A stretch of DNA of 14,917 nucleotides from Bryobacteraceae bacterium (lineage in GTDB: Bacteria; Acidobacteriota; Terriglobia; Bryobacterales; Bryobacteraceae). The number at the start of each line of letters is the position of its first letter. Position 1 is the stretch's first letter. The translations under genes and the position numbers were made by a program. Positions 1 to 7,197 of the stretch are shown one piece after another. The notes beneath the pieces are model-generated. The model worked only from the letters and a program-made list of their open reading frames with translations, was not told the origin of the DNA and searched no databases. The DNA lies in assembly GCA_029975915.1 (NCBI GenBank), contig JARKOC010000411.1, forward strand, positions 1-14,917. The letters are read 5' to 3'.

Positions 1-1
1 G

Positions 2-271
2 GCCCGCTACCGCGGCTCCCACGAGCGGCTGATGTTCCGTAGCCTCAATCAACTCAAACAGATACAGCAGGAACGGCTCCTCCGCGAAACTGACGCCCAA
101 GCCGCCCTCCCCGCCCACATCCCGCCCGCCGTCAAGCTGAAACCCCTCTTCGCCCACCTGCAATCCCTCTCGAAACACCCCAAAACCCAAACCGCCCACT
201 CCGGGGCGCGGCAAAACGGCCATGTTGCTACCCGGCAAGCCGCTCCAGCAGCGCGCTGCCTTCTCTCATGA
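2..271 (+). CDS. C-terminal end of a conserved hypothetical protein (partial)
   Basis: The reading frame is open from base 2 and ends with TGA at 269-271, so only the last 89 residues are in the window. The visible part begins ARYRGSHERLMFRSLNQLKQ, followed by a basic, Gln-rich helix and a low-complexity tail. The phrase 'RY.gS.eR...RsL.qL..iQ.eR' resembles the C-terminal helix of a widespread family of unknown function that is abundant in Acidobacteriota and Planctomycetes. That resemblance is from memory and could not be tested here. The first ATG at 32 lies inside the conserved helix, so it is unlikely to be the start. The upstream part lies outside the window. Function unknown. Confidence 0.5.
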   Translation, partial: ARYRGSHERLMFRSLNQLKQIQQERLLRETDAQAALPAHIPPAVKLKPLFAHLQSLSKHPKTQTAHSGARQNGHVATRQAAPAARCLLS

Positions 272-442
272 GGTATCCTGTTAGCCAACCGTCCCGCCGA
301 CCGGCTGGGTTAACTGAACCGCACGCGCGGGCTTCGCCCATTCGTTCGCGTGGGCGGCTCGTGAAAAATAGGGACTGAATAACGGTTGGAACACACCGCT
401 TTCCTTTGTGGACCGCGTATCCACACCGGATGCGGTTTCGAA

Positions 443-450
443 AAGGAGGA
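443..450 (+). promoter_or_regulatory. Shine-Dalgarno site fixing the start of the amidase gene
   Basis: AAGGAGGA, close to a perfect anti-16S match, ends 10 nt before ATG 461. This selects 461 over the in-frame ATG at 386, which has no comparable site and would add 25 residues with no domain character. Confidence 0.8.
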
Positions 451-460
451 AACGAAGCCG

Positions 461-1393
461 ATGAATCCCACACTCAGGATTGGTTCCAGCGGTCCTGCTG
501 TCGTCCTGCTCCAGACACTTCTCAACAACGCCATGCCCGGCCGCCCGAATCTCGTGCCCGACGGCATGTTTGGCCCTGCCACGCGCGCCAGAGTCATCGA
601 ATTCCAGATCTCCAAGGGACTCGTGCCCGACGGCGTCGTCGGGCCGGCCACTTGGGCTGCCCTCGGCACGGCGTCCGTGCCCGGCGGCGCACCTCCCCCG
701 GGAGGGAATCAGCCCACCCCCCAGGGTCCTCCTGCCGTCACGCCGCCTCCCCCTGCGCCGAGCGGCTCCGAAGCCGCCGCTCGCGACCGCATCGTCGCCT
801 TCGCCCTCAGGCAGTACCTCGATTACGGCTGGCATACGAATACTAACTTCGACCCTTCGAATCCGCGCATCGCCGGCAAACGCTGCTCCGATCCCTCCAC
901 TCGCAAACGCCAGGGAGGCAACCAGCTCTTCGAGATTTTCACCACTGCTGGAGCGCCTGGCGCCACCCGTTGCCACACCCTCAGCACCCAGGCTGAAGCC
1001 ATGTACGCCCGCTCCTACTCCGCCCAGGAGCGCAACAACACCGACATCGTCTCCTGGTGCGGCATCTTCGCCCTTTACTGCTATATCCGCAGCGGCCTGC
1101 GAATGTCGAATTGGCCGCTCAAGTACTCCATCGGCAAACCCAAAGCGGGCGACCAACTGCGAATCCGTGGGGTGAACGAGCAAGTGCAGCCGGGCGACAT
1201 CGGCATCATAGAGCCTTCCAAGGGCAACCATCACTTCGTGGTGACCGCGGTCGCCGGTGACCGCGTCTCGTCAATCGACGGCAACTCCGGACTCCTCATG
1301 GAGATTGTGCGGAAAGACAATCAGTACGGCGTCGGCCAGGTCCGTGCCAGCGGCGGCGGATTCCTTACCCCCATCTGGGAAAACGTCCTGTAG
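461..1393 (+). CDS. Peptidoglycan-binding / CHAP-like cysteine amidase
   Basis: A 310-residue protein predicted to bind and cleave peptidoglycan. Residues 4-70 form a PG_binding_1 domain (LRIGSSGPAVVLLQ, then DGMFGPATRARVIEFQ and DGVVGPATWAAL, the usual D-G-x-x-GPxT repeats). Residues 71-105 are a Pro/Gly-rich linker. Residues 106-310 look like a CHAP/NlpC-P60-type papain fold: candidate nucleophile Cys200 (SWCGIFALYCY), general base His257 or His258 after QPGDIGII, and polar third residue Asn275 or Asp273 (SIDGNSG). No signal peptide or membrane segment is visible, so export would need lysis, a holin or a dedicated secretion system. It stands alone, convergent with the FAD oxidoreductase gene 50 bp away. 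The domain calls are secure; the biological role (endolysin-like, effector or wall remodelling) is not. Confidence 0.8.
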   Translation: MNPTLRIGSSGPAVVLLQTLLNNAMPGRPNLVPDGMFGPATRARVIEFQISKGLVPDGVVGPATWAALGTASVPGGAPPPGGNQPTPQGPPAVTPPPPAPSGSEAAARDRIVAFALRQYLDYGWHTNTNFDPSNPRIAGKRCSDPSTRKRQGGNQLFEIFTTAGAPGATRCHTLSTQAEAMYARSYSAQERNNTDIVSWCGIFALYCYIRSGLRMSNWPLKYSIGKPKAGDQLRIRGVNEQVQPGDIGIIEPSKGNHHFVVTAVAGDRVSSIDGNSGLLMEIVRKDNQYGVGQVRASGGGFLTPIWENVL

Positions 1394-1443
1394 TATTCGC
1401 CGCTGCAATCAATCCGAACGCTTCGCCAGGGTCATGCCCAGGT

Positions 1444-3330
1444 TCAGCGCCTCTGGTACAGCGCCAGACAAAGCTCGCCGCGGCTGACCGCGCCCGTACC
1501 CGGTTTGGCTTTGGGGAAGATTCGCGCGAACTCCGTCCTCGTGACCGGTCCGCTTCCCTCCACCTTCAATGGAATGCCGGCGATCCGGAGCCACTCGTTC
1601 GCAGTCTGCACATCCACCGGCTCATCCGCGCGCGCCAGATAATCCCTGAAGAACCCTTTGGTTCCGAAATACTGCAACGCCGCGTAAGCCGGATGGCGCT
1701 GGTTGATGTCCTTGAAGTAGGTAAGCACCTGTCCCTGTCCCAAAAGGATGCGCTGCAACGTGTCGGTGTCGATCTGCCGGGGCTGCCGCCCACCGCTGAT
1801 GGCCAGATGGGCCGCGACCCCAGCGGCCTGGCCCATCGCCATCCATGTGGGTTCAAGCCGGATCGTCGAAAACGCCACATGGGTTGCCGAGGCTGCCACC
1901 GGAACCAGAAGCCCGTCGGCCGATTCAGGCACCATGATTCGGTATGGAATCTGATACGGCCGGGTGAACTGGTCGAGCATGAGTATGTAGCCCTCCAGCG
2001 CCTTTTCGTGGCCGGGTTCTCGTTTCCGGACCGGGAAGCTATCTATCGGAAACTCGCCTGCGGCGATGCTGTCCGTGTGGATGGGAGTCCGGCCCAGTTC
2101 CGGTCCCACTGTGACGTCCCGTTCGCTCAGCGTGTACAGACCAACGATTCGCCTTGCTTCGCGCACATAAAGCTGCCAGGGGAAGTTGCCGTTATCGGTG
2201 AATTCGTCCTTGGCGAGATGGTAGCGGTTGGCCAGTTGGCGGTGCGCGGCAGGGACCTCTGGATCGTTCTGGAGAAAGTAAAGCAGTCCCAGTGTGAGAT
2301 TGCGGATCTCCGCGGTGATACGGTCCCGCTCCTCCCAGTCTGCCTCCGGGTAGGAATAATTGATCTCGGCGAACGGAAATCCGAGCGGACGCGGGTTCAT
2401 GTTGACGTCGGTTTTGCTGTTGGGCAGCTCGGCGATCGACAGCGCCCGGACCATTGTTCCGAAAGTTGGCGCGAAGTAGCCCATGCCGTCTTTCATCTGC
2501 GCCGGTTGTCCGAGCCGGCCCGCCTTCAGATCATCGAAATAGCCTGTGTACCGCCTGCGGTCGTAGCCAGGCGGCGGAGCCCTGAGGACAACCTGGTTAG
2601 CCGGATCGGTGCTCAAGCACAGCCTGAACGTGTAGGCCTGGATGCGGCGGTCGCCTTCTCCTGTGGTTCCAGCCAGGAAGGTGCGGGTTTCGTGATCCTG
2701 ATACACGACGCCGGCGTGGAGTTCGTTGAAATCGGCCCGGCTTTCGCGCCCTGAACGGTAGCGCGCGCCGCCGAACGCAGCCAAATCGCCTTCATACGTG
2801 CCGTCGACAAAGATCTTGCCCGCATACTGCTCCTGCGAGCCGGTATGGCGGTTCACGGCGCGAATGGCCGTGATCCGGTTGCCCTGCCGGGAGACTTCAA
2901 TCAGCCTCCGGCCGGTAAACACCTTGATTCGCGGTTCCGCGGCAACGATGTCGTTGAACACCTTCTCGGCCACGGAAGGTTCGTAGTAGTATCCGCCGCG
3001 CGAAAGCTCGACGTTTTTCGACCCCGCGCCATACTTGTCCACATAGTGTCTATAGACACGATCCACGAACTCGCGGAACAACCCCGCGATCGCCTCCCTC
3101 GTCTCGACATCGGACTTGCCGAGTCCGCTGGCCGCCATGCCTCCGATGTGTTCGTGGTCGTCGAGCAACGCCACGCTATGGCCCAGGCGGGCTGCTGACA
3201 CGGCAGCCGCGATGCCGCCCGATGTCGCCCCATAAACGACCACATCGTAGGGCTGGGCCGCGCCGGAGCCGGCCACGACGAGCGCAGCAGCCATGATCGC
3301 GGCAATTCTCAGGCACGCCCGACCGTTCAT
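1444..3330 (-). CDS. Secreted FAD-dependent oxidoreductase (FAD_oxidored family)
   Basis: A 628-residue exported flavoprotein. Residues 1-26 are a signal peptide (basic MNGRACLR, then a hydrophobic run to GSGAAQ). A Rossmann dinucleotide-binding motif follows at about 28-65: YDVVVYGATSGGIAAAVSAA, with an acidic end of strand 2 (LLDDHEHIGGM). This matches the FAD_oxidored (PF12831-type) family, often found beside carbohydrate-active genes in Acidobacteria, Planctomycetes and Bacteroidetes and sometimes annotated as xanthan lyase-like; the substrate is unknown. The ATG at 3330 is preferred over an upstream in-frame start at 3402 because it opens a clean signal peptide and overlaps the stop of the sialidase-fold gene as ATGA (3327-3330), implying translational coupling. 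The last ~60 residues form a small extra C-terminal domain. Likely acts on a sugar or sugar acid released outside the inner membrane (inference). Confidence 0.85.
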   Translation of the reverse strand: MNGRACLRIAAIMAAALVVAGSGAAQPYDVVVYGATSGGIAAAVSAARLGHSVALLDDHEHIGGMAASGLGKSDVETREAIAGLFREFVDRVYRHYVDKYGAGSKNVELSRGGYYYEPSVAEKVFNDIVAAEPRIKVFTGRRLIEVSRQGNRITAIRAVNRHTGSQEQYAGKIFVDGTYEGDLAAFGGARYRSGRESRADFNELHAGVVYQDHETRTFLAGTTGEGDRRIQAYTFRLCLSTDPANQVVLRAPPPGYDRRRYTGYFDDLKAGRLGQPAQMKDGMGYFAPTFGTMVRALSIAELPNSKTDVNMNPRPLGFPFAEINYSYPEADWEERDRITAEIRNLTLGLLYFLQNDPEVPAAHRQLANRYHLAKDEFTDNGNFPWQLYVREARRIVGLYTLSERDVTVGPELGRTPIHTDSIAAGEFPIDSFPVRKREPGHEKALEGYILMLDQFTRPYQIPYRIMVPESADGLLVPVAASATHVAFSTIRLEPTWMAMGQAAGVAAHLAISGGRQPRQIDTDTLQRILLGQGQVLTYFKDINQRHPAYAALQYFGTKGFFRDYLARADEPVDVQTANEWLRIAGIPLKVEGSGPVTRTEFARIFPKAKPGTGAVSRGELCLALYQRR

Positions 3331-4469
3331 CGGATCTTCATCCTGTCCAGCGGCAGGCGGGTCATTTCGATGTCCTGCGCGTTGGTGGAGTAGACCACCC
3401 AAAGTGAGCCGCGGAATTCGATGGCGTGGGGATACATGAACCTGCCGCCTCCAGTCGTCTGGGGCCTGGGCGGAGCGGCGTTCTTGCGCACCGCAACTGG
3501 GTTCGAATACAGCCAGCCGTCGGCGCTGAACGAGATGGCCAGTGGATCGCGCTGATTTGGGTCAGGGTTGTTGATCAAATAGTAGGTCCCATCACGCAGG
3601 CGGCCGGTGAAGTTCTTGCTTGTCGCGTCGGGGTAGTCGGTCAGGACCGGCGCGGTCCACGTCTTGCCTTGGTCGCGGCTCACCGACCGGATCAGACGTC
3701 TCGATCGATTGTTGTCGCGGATGATCATGTGCATGAACCCGTCGGGAGTCTCGTAGAGAGACGGCTCATCCATCCGGTGGAAGGGAGGATCCGCCGCGAT
3801 GGGGGTCCGCTCCCACGGGCCCGTGCCTGGCGTCTTTGAACGGGCCATGTAGACGTCCATCCGGCTGTCCCGGCAGGGCATCCCATACGAGTCTCCCAGC
3901 CGCTGCGGCGGAAAATTGTTCATGCAGTCATCGGCGAACAGCCCACGCGCGACCCACTTCTTCCCATCCCATTCGAATCGCATGAGCTTGAGCCCCTGCC
4001 AGACCACCTGCTGTCCGCGGAGGCGATACGCGGCGCTTTCGATGTAAGCGCCCAGCGCTTTCAATCTCCCGTCTTCAACGTAGATGCCACGCGCGATCCA
4101 GCGGCCAGGCTTGTCTGGCCCGTCCGGATCGTCCACGAGGATTCGGGATTCACTCCACTTCTTGCCGTCGCTGCTCGTTGCATAGCGGATCAGTTGGTCC
4201 GGATCCTCTTCGTGAACCTTGCTCGACGACCAGATCACCCATAGCCGGCCGCCGAATTCGGCGACGTAGGAGTGGAGGTTAAACCCGTTGACGCCCGGCT
4301 CGCCGCGGAAGATCGTGAACGTCTCTCCTGGGGCAAGCGCCAGATCTGCGGCACGAGCCATCGAGGCCGGATCGGCGAGCATTCTCGCGGGGTCGCGGGG
4401 CAAGTGCTGGGTCTGGCTCTGCTGTGCGAAAAGGGCGGTAGTGAGGACAACGAACAATTGAATTTTCAT
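3327..4469 (-). CDS. Secreted sialidase-fold (BNR/Asp-box) glycosidase-like protein
   Basis: A 380-residue protein with an N-terminal signal peptide (MKIQLFVVLTTALFAQQ) and a six-bladed propeller signature. There is one canonical Asp box at 264-271 (SRDQGKTW) and degenerate ones at 99-105 (SSDGKKW) and 315-319 (SADGW). The stretch HRMDEPSLYETPDGF (231-245) supplies acidic residues, and TSKNFTGRLRDGTYYLIN (283-300) is typical of acidobacterial/planctomycete exo-alpha-sialidase-like proteins. Most members have no proven substrate, so true sialidase activity should not be assumed. It is the first gene of a two-gene operon with the FAD oxidoreductase, whose ATG overlaps its TGA by 4 bp. Only a weak ribosome-binding site (AGAG) precedes ATG 4469. 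The 131 bp upstream (4470-4600) show no further gene. Confidence 0.8.
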   Translation of the reverse strand: MKIQLFVVLTTALFAQQSQTQHLPRDPARMLADPASMARAADLALAPGETFTIFRGEPGVNGFNLHSYVAEFGGRLWVIWSSSKVHEEDPDQLIRYATSSDGKKWSESRILVDDPDGPDKPGRWIARGIYVEDGRLKALGAYIESAAYRLRGQQVVWQGLKLMRFEWDGKKWVARGLFADDCMNNFPPQRLGDSYGMPCRDSRMDVYMARSKTPGTGPWERTPIAADPPFHRMDEPSLYETPDGFMHMIIRDNNRSRRLIRSVSRDQGKTWTAPVLTDYPDATSKNFTGRLRDGTYYLINNPDPNQRDPLAISFSADGWLYSNPVAVRKNAAPPRPQTTGGGRFMYPHAIEFRGSLWVVYSTNAQDIEMTRLPLDRMKIR

Positions 4470-4600
4470 GGGGCTCTCTGGAAGACAAGGCGGCTACGCT
4501 GGCAGGTCTGGGTCCGGCTCTGCTCGCGCACATCGACATTCTATCCAATGCGACGAATTGGACAGGCGGCCGTTGCACCGCCGCGCGAACCCGTGGAAGG

Positions 4601-5893
4601 CTATTTACGGTAGTTCGTGAACGTCAGTTCGTTCCGGATACATCCGCCTTCGCGTGCGCAAGCGGTGGAAGCGCTGCGAACCGGCATCAGGAATTCTGCT
4701 CCGCCGATCTTCACAAAGGCGTACTCGTACACCATTTCCGCTACCGAGACAGGACAGTATGCTGGCATCGGGCCCGCCTTTTGCTCCAGTTTCAGTACCC
4801 GATTTGAGGCCTTGTCGAGCCACAAGCGCCCTCCGTAGGCGCTCATGCATTGCCTTCCGTCCGGCGCAACGATCCGGAGATTTGTCTTCGCCTGGGTCAC
4901 GCTGTAGTCGAACCGCATCGCTGGCCGTCCGGCCACTGTTTCGTCGCCTATCCGCCGGAAGGTGGCATCGGTATTGGGTGAAAGGACGTCCAGAATCGTC
5001 GTCACAAATTCGCCTGTCGACCATGCGCCGGACTTATCTAGAGTTCGATTGGGTGCGGTTCCGTTAATGCTTACATTCCTGTACTGTTCATCGCCACCCA
5101 CCCACACAACCTCCGCCCTTGCCGTCTCAACAGCCTCCCATGGACCGGCCACGACGGCAGCCTGCGACCTTACCGATGTGTAGTCGGTCCGGAAATCGGG
5201 CAGGCCGTTGGCAAAGGTCGATGCCGCATGTCTAGCATTCTGAAAGACTTCTTCACCAGACAGAGTTTCTGGGGAATTTGTTTGGCCGGAAATCCCGGCA
5301 TCCCCTTCGTTGGCCTTCAGTTCAAAATCAGCCTCGTCTGGCGCTCTCACTCTGGCTTTGTCCACCGGCGTGGCTCCAGCCTTCCGCTCTGCTTCAGATG
5401 ACGCCCCGATCCAGACCACCGCGACAGCCGTTTCAACGTCGTCCGGGTTCACGCGAACGTCCACTTTGTCGCCGGGCCGGATCAGCGAATCTCGAACTGG
5501 CTCACCCTTCGGGTTCTCGAAGCGGGTTTTGGACAGCAGCCGGAAACGTAGAAGGCGGCCGCCAGCCGCCTCCAGAATCATGTCTTTCTCGCCCAAGGCT
5601 CTCAGCCGCCCGCCGATAGATGGCGTCTCTGTTTTCGCCGATTCCTTCTTCTTTTCCTCGCCTTCGGATTTGGGCTTCTTCTTCGGCCAGTTGATGGGAG
5701 GAATGTTGATGCCGCCCGGCACCCTTCCGCCGGGGTAAACGGGCGGATACGGCTCTTGCGGGTACTGGCTAGGGGGGTACTGACCCGGGGGATATTGGCT
5801 TGGCGGATACTGTCCGGTTTGAGCCGCCAGACAGGCCGCGCTCCAGACCAGCGCCCCTGCCAGTGACAGAGCTCTGACCGGTCTCGCAACCAT
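4601..5893 (-). CDS. Exported hypothetical protein with YPPxQ repeats
   Basis: 430 residues, unknown function. Residues 1-24 are a signal peptide ending ACLAAQ. Cys21 is not in a good lipobox, so signal peptidase I cleavage seems likelier. Residues 28-54 are a Tyr/Pro repeat (QYPPSQYPPGQYPPSQYP), encoded by 15-bp units. Residues 71-89 are a highly charged Lys/Glu spacer. Residues 93-165 form a small beta domain (GGRLRALGEKDMILEA, then FENPKG, RPGDKVDVRV) that recalls metal/nucleic-acid-independent DUF5666-type OB-like folds; this is only a resemblance. The C-terminal half (about 215-430) has five cysteines and a beta-rich pattern ending NELTFTNYRK. The start is supported by GAGGAGGG on the minus strand 7 nt upstream. 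It is divergent from the DinB gene. Repeats and charge suggest a flexible wall or outer-surface anchor (inference). Confidence 0.75.
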   Translation of the reverse strand: MVARPVRALSLAGALVWSAACLAAQTGQYPPSQYPPGQYPPSQYPQEPYPPVYPGGRVPGGINIPPINWPKKKPKSEGEEKKKESAKTETPSIGGRLRALGEKDMILEAAGGRLLRFRLLSKTRFENPKGEPVRDSLIRPGDKVDVRVNPDDVETAVAVVWIGASSEAERKAGATPVDKARVRAPDEADFELKANEGDAGISGQTNSPETLSGEEVFQNARHAASTFANGLPDFRTDYTSVRSQAAVVAGPWEAVETARAEVVWVGGDEQYRNVSINGTAPNRTLDKSGAWSTGEFVTTILDVLSPNTDATFRRIGDETVAGRPAMRFDYSVTQAKTNLRIVAPDGRQCMSAYGGRLWLDKASNRVLKLEQKAGPMPAYCPVSVAEMVYEYAFVKIGGAEFLMPVRSASTACAREGGCIRNELTFTNYRK

Positions 5894-5940
5894 CGCACGC
5901 CCTCCTCATATCTACGGTTTAGACGCCCGGCCTGCTTCGC

Positions 5941-5966
5941 GGTTACATTCGTATTGAATCGTAACC
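5941..5966. promoter_or_regulatory. Dyad in a divergent intergenic region (candidate operator)
   Basis: GGTTACATTC (5941-5950) and GAATcGTAACC (5956-5966) are complementary over 10 bp with one bulged C, around the 5-nt loop GTATT. It lies in the 145-bp gap between divergent genes at 5893 (-) and 6039 (+), about 48 bp from the first ATG and 73 bp from the second. The position fits a repressor/activator site serving both genes. A transcript hairpin is also possible, but no U-tract follows on either strand. No regulator gene is adjacent. Confidence 0.45.
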
Positions 5967-6038
5967 CGAACCCGGCCGAACGATCCACGCCCCGGCTGTT
6001 TCATACTTATAGAGCAGTCCTAGAGGAGGATTCCAAGC

Positions 6039-6542
6039 ATGCACTTGAGTCATGACGAAGCCAAGCTGATCGCCGGGTATCTGCTGGGCGACTACCAGCG
6101 GGAGATGGCCACAACCCGTGCCGTCATCGCCGCCATCCCGGCAGGCAAAGAGGACTACACGCCGGACGGCAAATCGATGACCGCTTTGAAACTGGCCTGG
6201 CACATCGCCTCGGCCGACTGCTGGTTCCTGTCCAGCATCATCGCCGGCGAGTTCAAGTCAGGCGATTCCTCCATTCCGCAGAACGTGAATTCCGCCGCCG
6301 ACGTGATCGCCTGGTATGACGCGAATCTGCCTGGCGTAATCGAACAGGCCAAGGCTCTGACTGGCGAGCAAACTGCGAAAACTCTCGATTTCTTCGGCAT
6401 GATGCAGGCGCCCGCGGTGGCCTTCATCTCGCTCATGCTGAAGCACTCGATCCACCACCGCGGCCAACTTTCGGCCTACCTCCGGCCGATGGGCGCCAAG
6501 GTCCCGGGCATTTACGGCCCATCTGGCGATTCGGCGAGCTAG
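6039..6542 (+). CDS. DinB/YfiT-fold putative metalloenzyme
   Basis: A 167-residue four-helix-bundle protein of the DinB superfamily, which includes thiol-dependent S-transferases and many uncharacterised metal-binding proteins. The expected three-histidine site is intact: His55 in LAWHIASAD, and His136 and His140 in KHSIHHRGQLSAYLRPMG, the usual HxxxHRGQ-type C-terminal signature. There is no signal peptide, so it is cytosolic. AGGAGGA at 6024-6030 gives a good ribosome-binding site for ATG 6039. The rhamnose mutarotase gene starts 7 nt after its stop, so the two are probably co-transcribed. The substrate is unknown; detoxification or thiol transfer is only the family trend. Confidence 0.88.
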   Translation: MHLSHDEAKLIAGYLLGDYQREMATTRAVIAAIPAGKEDYTPDGKSMTALKLAWHIASADCWFLSSIIAGEFKSGDSSIPQNVNSAADVIAWYDANLPGVIEQAKALTGEQTAKTLDFFGMMQAPAVAFISLMLKHSIHHRGQLSAYLRPMGAKVPGIYGPSGDSAS

Positions 6543-6549
6543 TACGGCC

Positions 6550-6873
6550 ATGAAACGCTATGGGACGATGATTCGCATCCGGCCCGAGTGCATCGAGGAG
6601 TACAAGGCGTACCACGCCCGGGTGTGGCCGGGTGTTTTGGCCAAGATCACCGAGTGCGGCATCAGGAACTACTCGATCTTCCTCAAAGATGCGACGTTGT
6701 TCGGCTATTTCGAATATCACGGCGCAGACTTCGCCGCTGATATGGCCCGCATGGCGGCCGATCCGCTGACACAAGAGTGGTGGGCCATCATGAAGCCAAT
6801 GCAAGTGCCCATCGAAACGCGCGCCGACGGCGAGTGGTGGGCCAATATGGAAGAGGTCTTCCACCACGACTAG
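6550..6873 (+). CDS. rhaM: L-rhamnose mutarotase
   Basis: 107 residues, the normal length for the family. The enzyme interconverts alpha and beta anomers of L-rhamnose in the cytosol, feeding L-rhamnose isomerase. Residues matching the characterised E. coli enzyme (YiiL/RhaM) are in place: Tyr18 and His22 within EEYKAYHARVWPGV, the GIRNYSIFL strand, and the Trp77-Trp78 pair in TQEWWAIM. The C-terminus ends EEVFHHD. No rhamnose isomerase, kinase or aldolase is nearby, so it may serve a pathway encoded elsewhere, or a related 6-deoxysugar such as fucose; the fucosidase gene is 5 kb away. It follows the DinB gene by 7 nt and no promoter is visible between them. Confidence 0.9.
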   Translation: MKRYGTMIRIRPECIEEYKAYHARVWPGVLAKITECGIRNYSIFLKDATLFGYFEYHGADFAADMARMAADPLTQEWWAIMKPMQVPIETRADGEWWANMEEVFHHD

Positions 6874-7197
6874 CACCGGCGAGCCCGGCGGAACCCTGCG
6901 ACCCTCAGTCTCCGGACACCCGGCTCGGCGGGTGACGTGCAATAACCGCGGACATCGAGAGCGGTCCGCCGCAACGAGATAAAGGGTTCCCAAGCGCGAT
7001 TCAGCGCTCCGATCTCGGGTGAGGAACACCGGTTCTGCCGGCTAAGGCGCAAACAGTAAATGCGATCAGCGACGCCGGCTGGGACGTCTCCAGGACGGGA
7101 ACCGGTGCGCATACCCGGAGAACCTGATAACCGGATGCGAAAAGCCAATTTAGCAGTAGAATCGATCGTGTCCAGGCATTTCTCGGGAGGAGTCATC
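6874..7197. other. Gene-free leader region before the cytochrome gene
   Basis: 324 bp with no convincing gene; the minus-strand reading frame across it has low-complexity composition and no family resemblance. It holds the hairpin at 7108-7139, a -10-like TAGAAT at 7158-7163 (no good -35), and a strong Shine-Dalgarno GGGAGGAG at 7185-7192, 5 nt before ATG 7198. Two GCCGGC palindromes at about 7037 and 7074 could also pair. The length and structure would suit a 5' regulatory leader, but no known riboswitch consensus fits. Confidence 0.4.
7108..7139 (+). promoter_or_regulatory. Hairpin in the cytochrome leader
   Basis: CGCAT (7108-7112) pairs with ATGCG (7135-7139), and CCGG (7115-7118) pairs with CCGG (7131-7134), with a 2-nt bulge and a 12-nt loop. 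It lies 58 bp upstream of ATG 7198 and just before the TAGAAT element. Function unknown; no U-run follows, so it does not look like an intrinsic terminator of rhaM. Confidence 0.35.

Noticed and set aside
386..460. Upstream ATG 386 as start of the amidase
   Set aside because: No ribosome-binding site, and the added 25 residues are not a signal peptide; AAGGAGGA at 443-450 points to 461.
281..1234. 317-residue minus-strand reading frame
   Set aside because: Antisense to the amidase with its clear PG-binding domain; composition is Gly/Arg/Ala-rich without motifs.
1394..1443. Terminator between convergent amidase and FAD oxidoreductase genes
   Set aside because: No stable stem followed by a T-run on either strand could be found in the 50 bp.
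1693..2754. 353-residue plus-strand reading frame
   Set aside because: Antisense to the FAD oxidoreductase; no ribosome-binding site or recognisable domain.
3500..3530. GGTTCGAATACAGCC resembling a tRNA T-loop
   Set aside because: It lies inside the sialidase-fold coding region and no acceptor, D or anticodon arms can be drawn around it.
6433..7029. 198-residue minus-strand reading frame crossing the rhaM gene
   Set aside because: Covers the mutarotase coding region in antisense; no family resemblance and no ribosome-binding site.
7040..7100. Possible c-di-GMP (GEMM) riboswitch before a multiheme cytochrome
   Set aside because: The gene type fits, but the GGGCAAAC, GGGACGCAAAGC and GGTAGC..GGGTTACC elements are absent.
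7101..7150. Possible TPP riboswitch (ATACCC...GAACCTGATAACCGGATGCG)
   Set aside because: The conserved CTGAGA segment and the TAATGCC.GCG..GGGA 3' part are missing, and the downstream gene is not related to thiamine.
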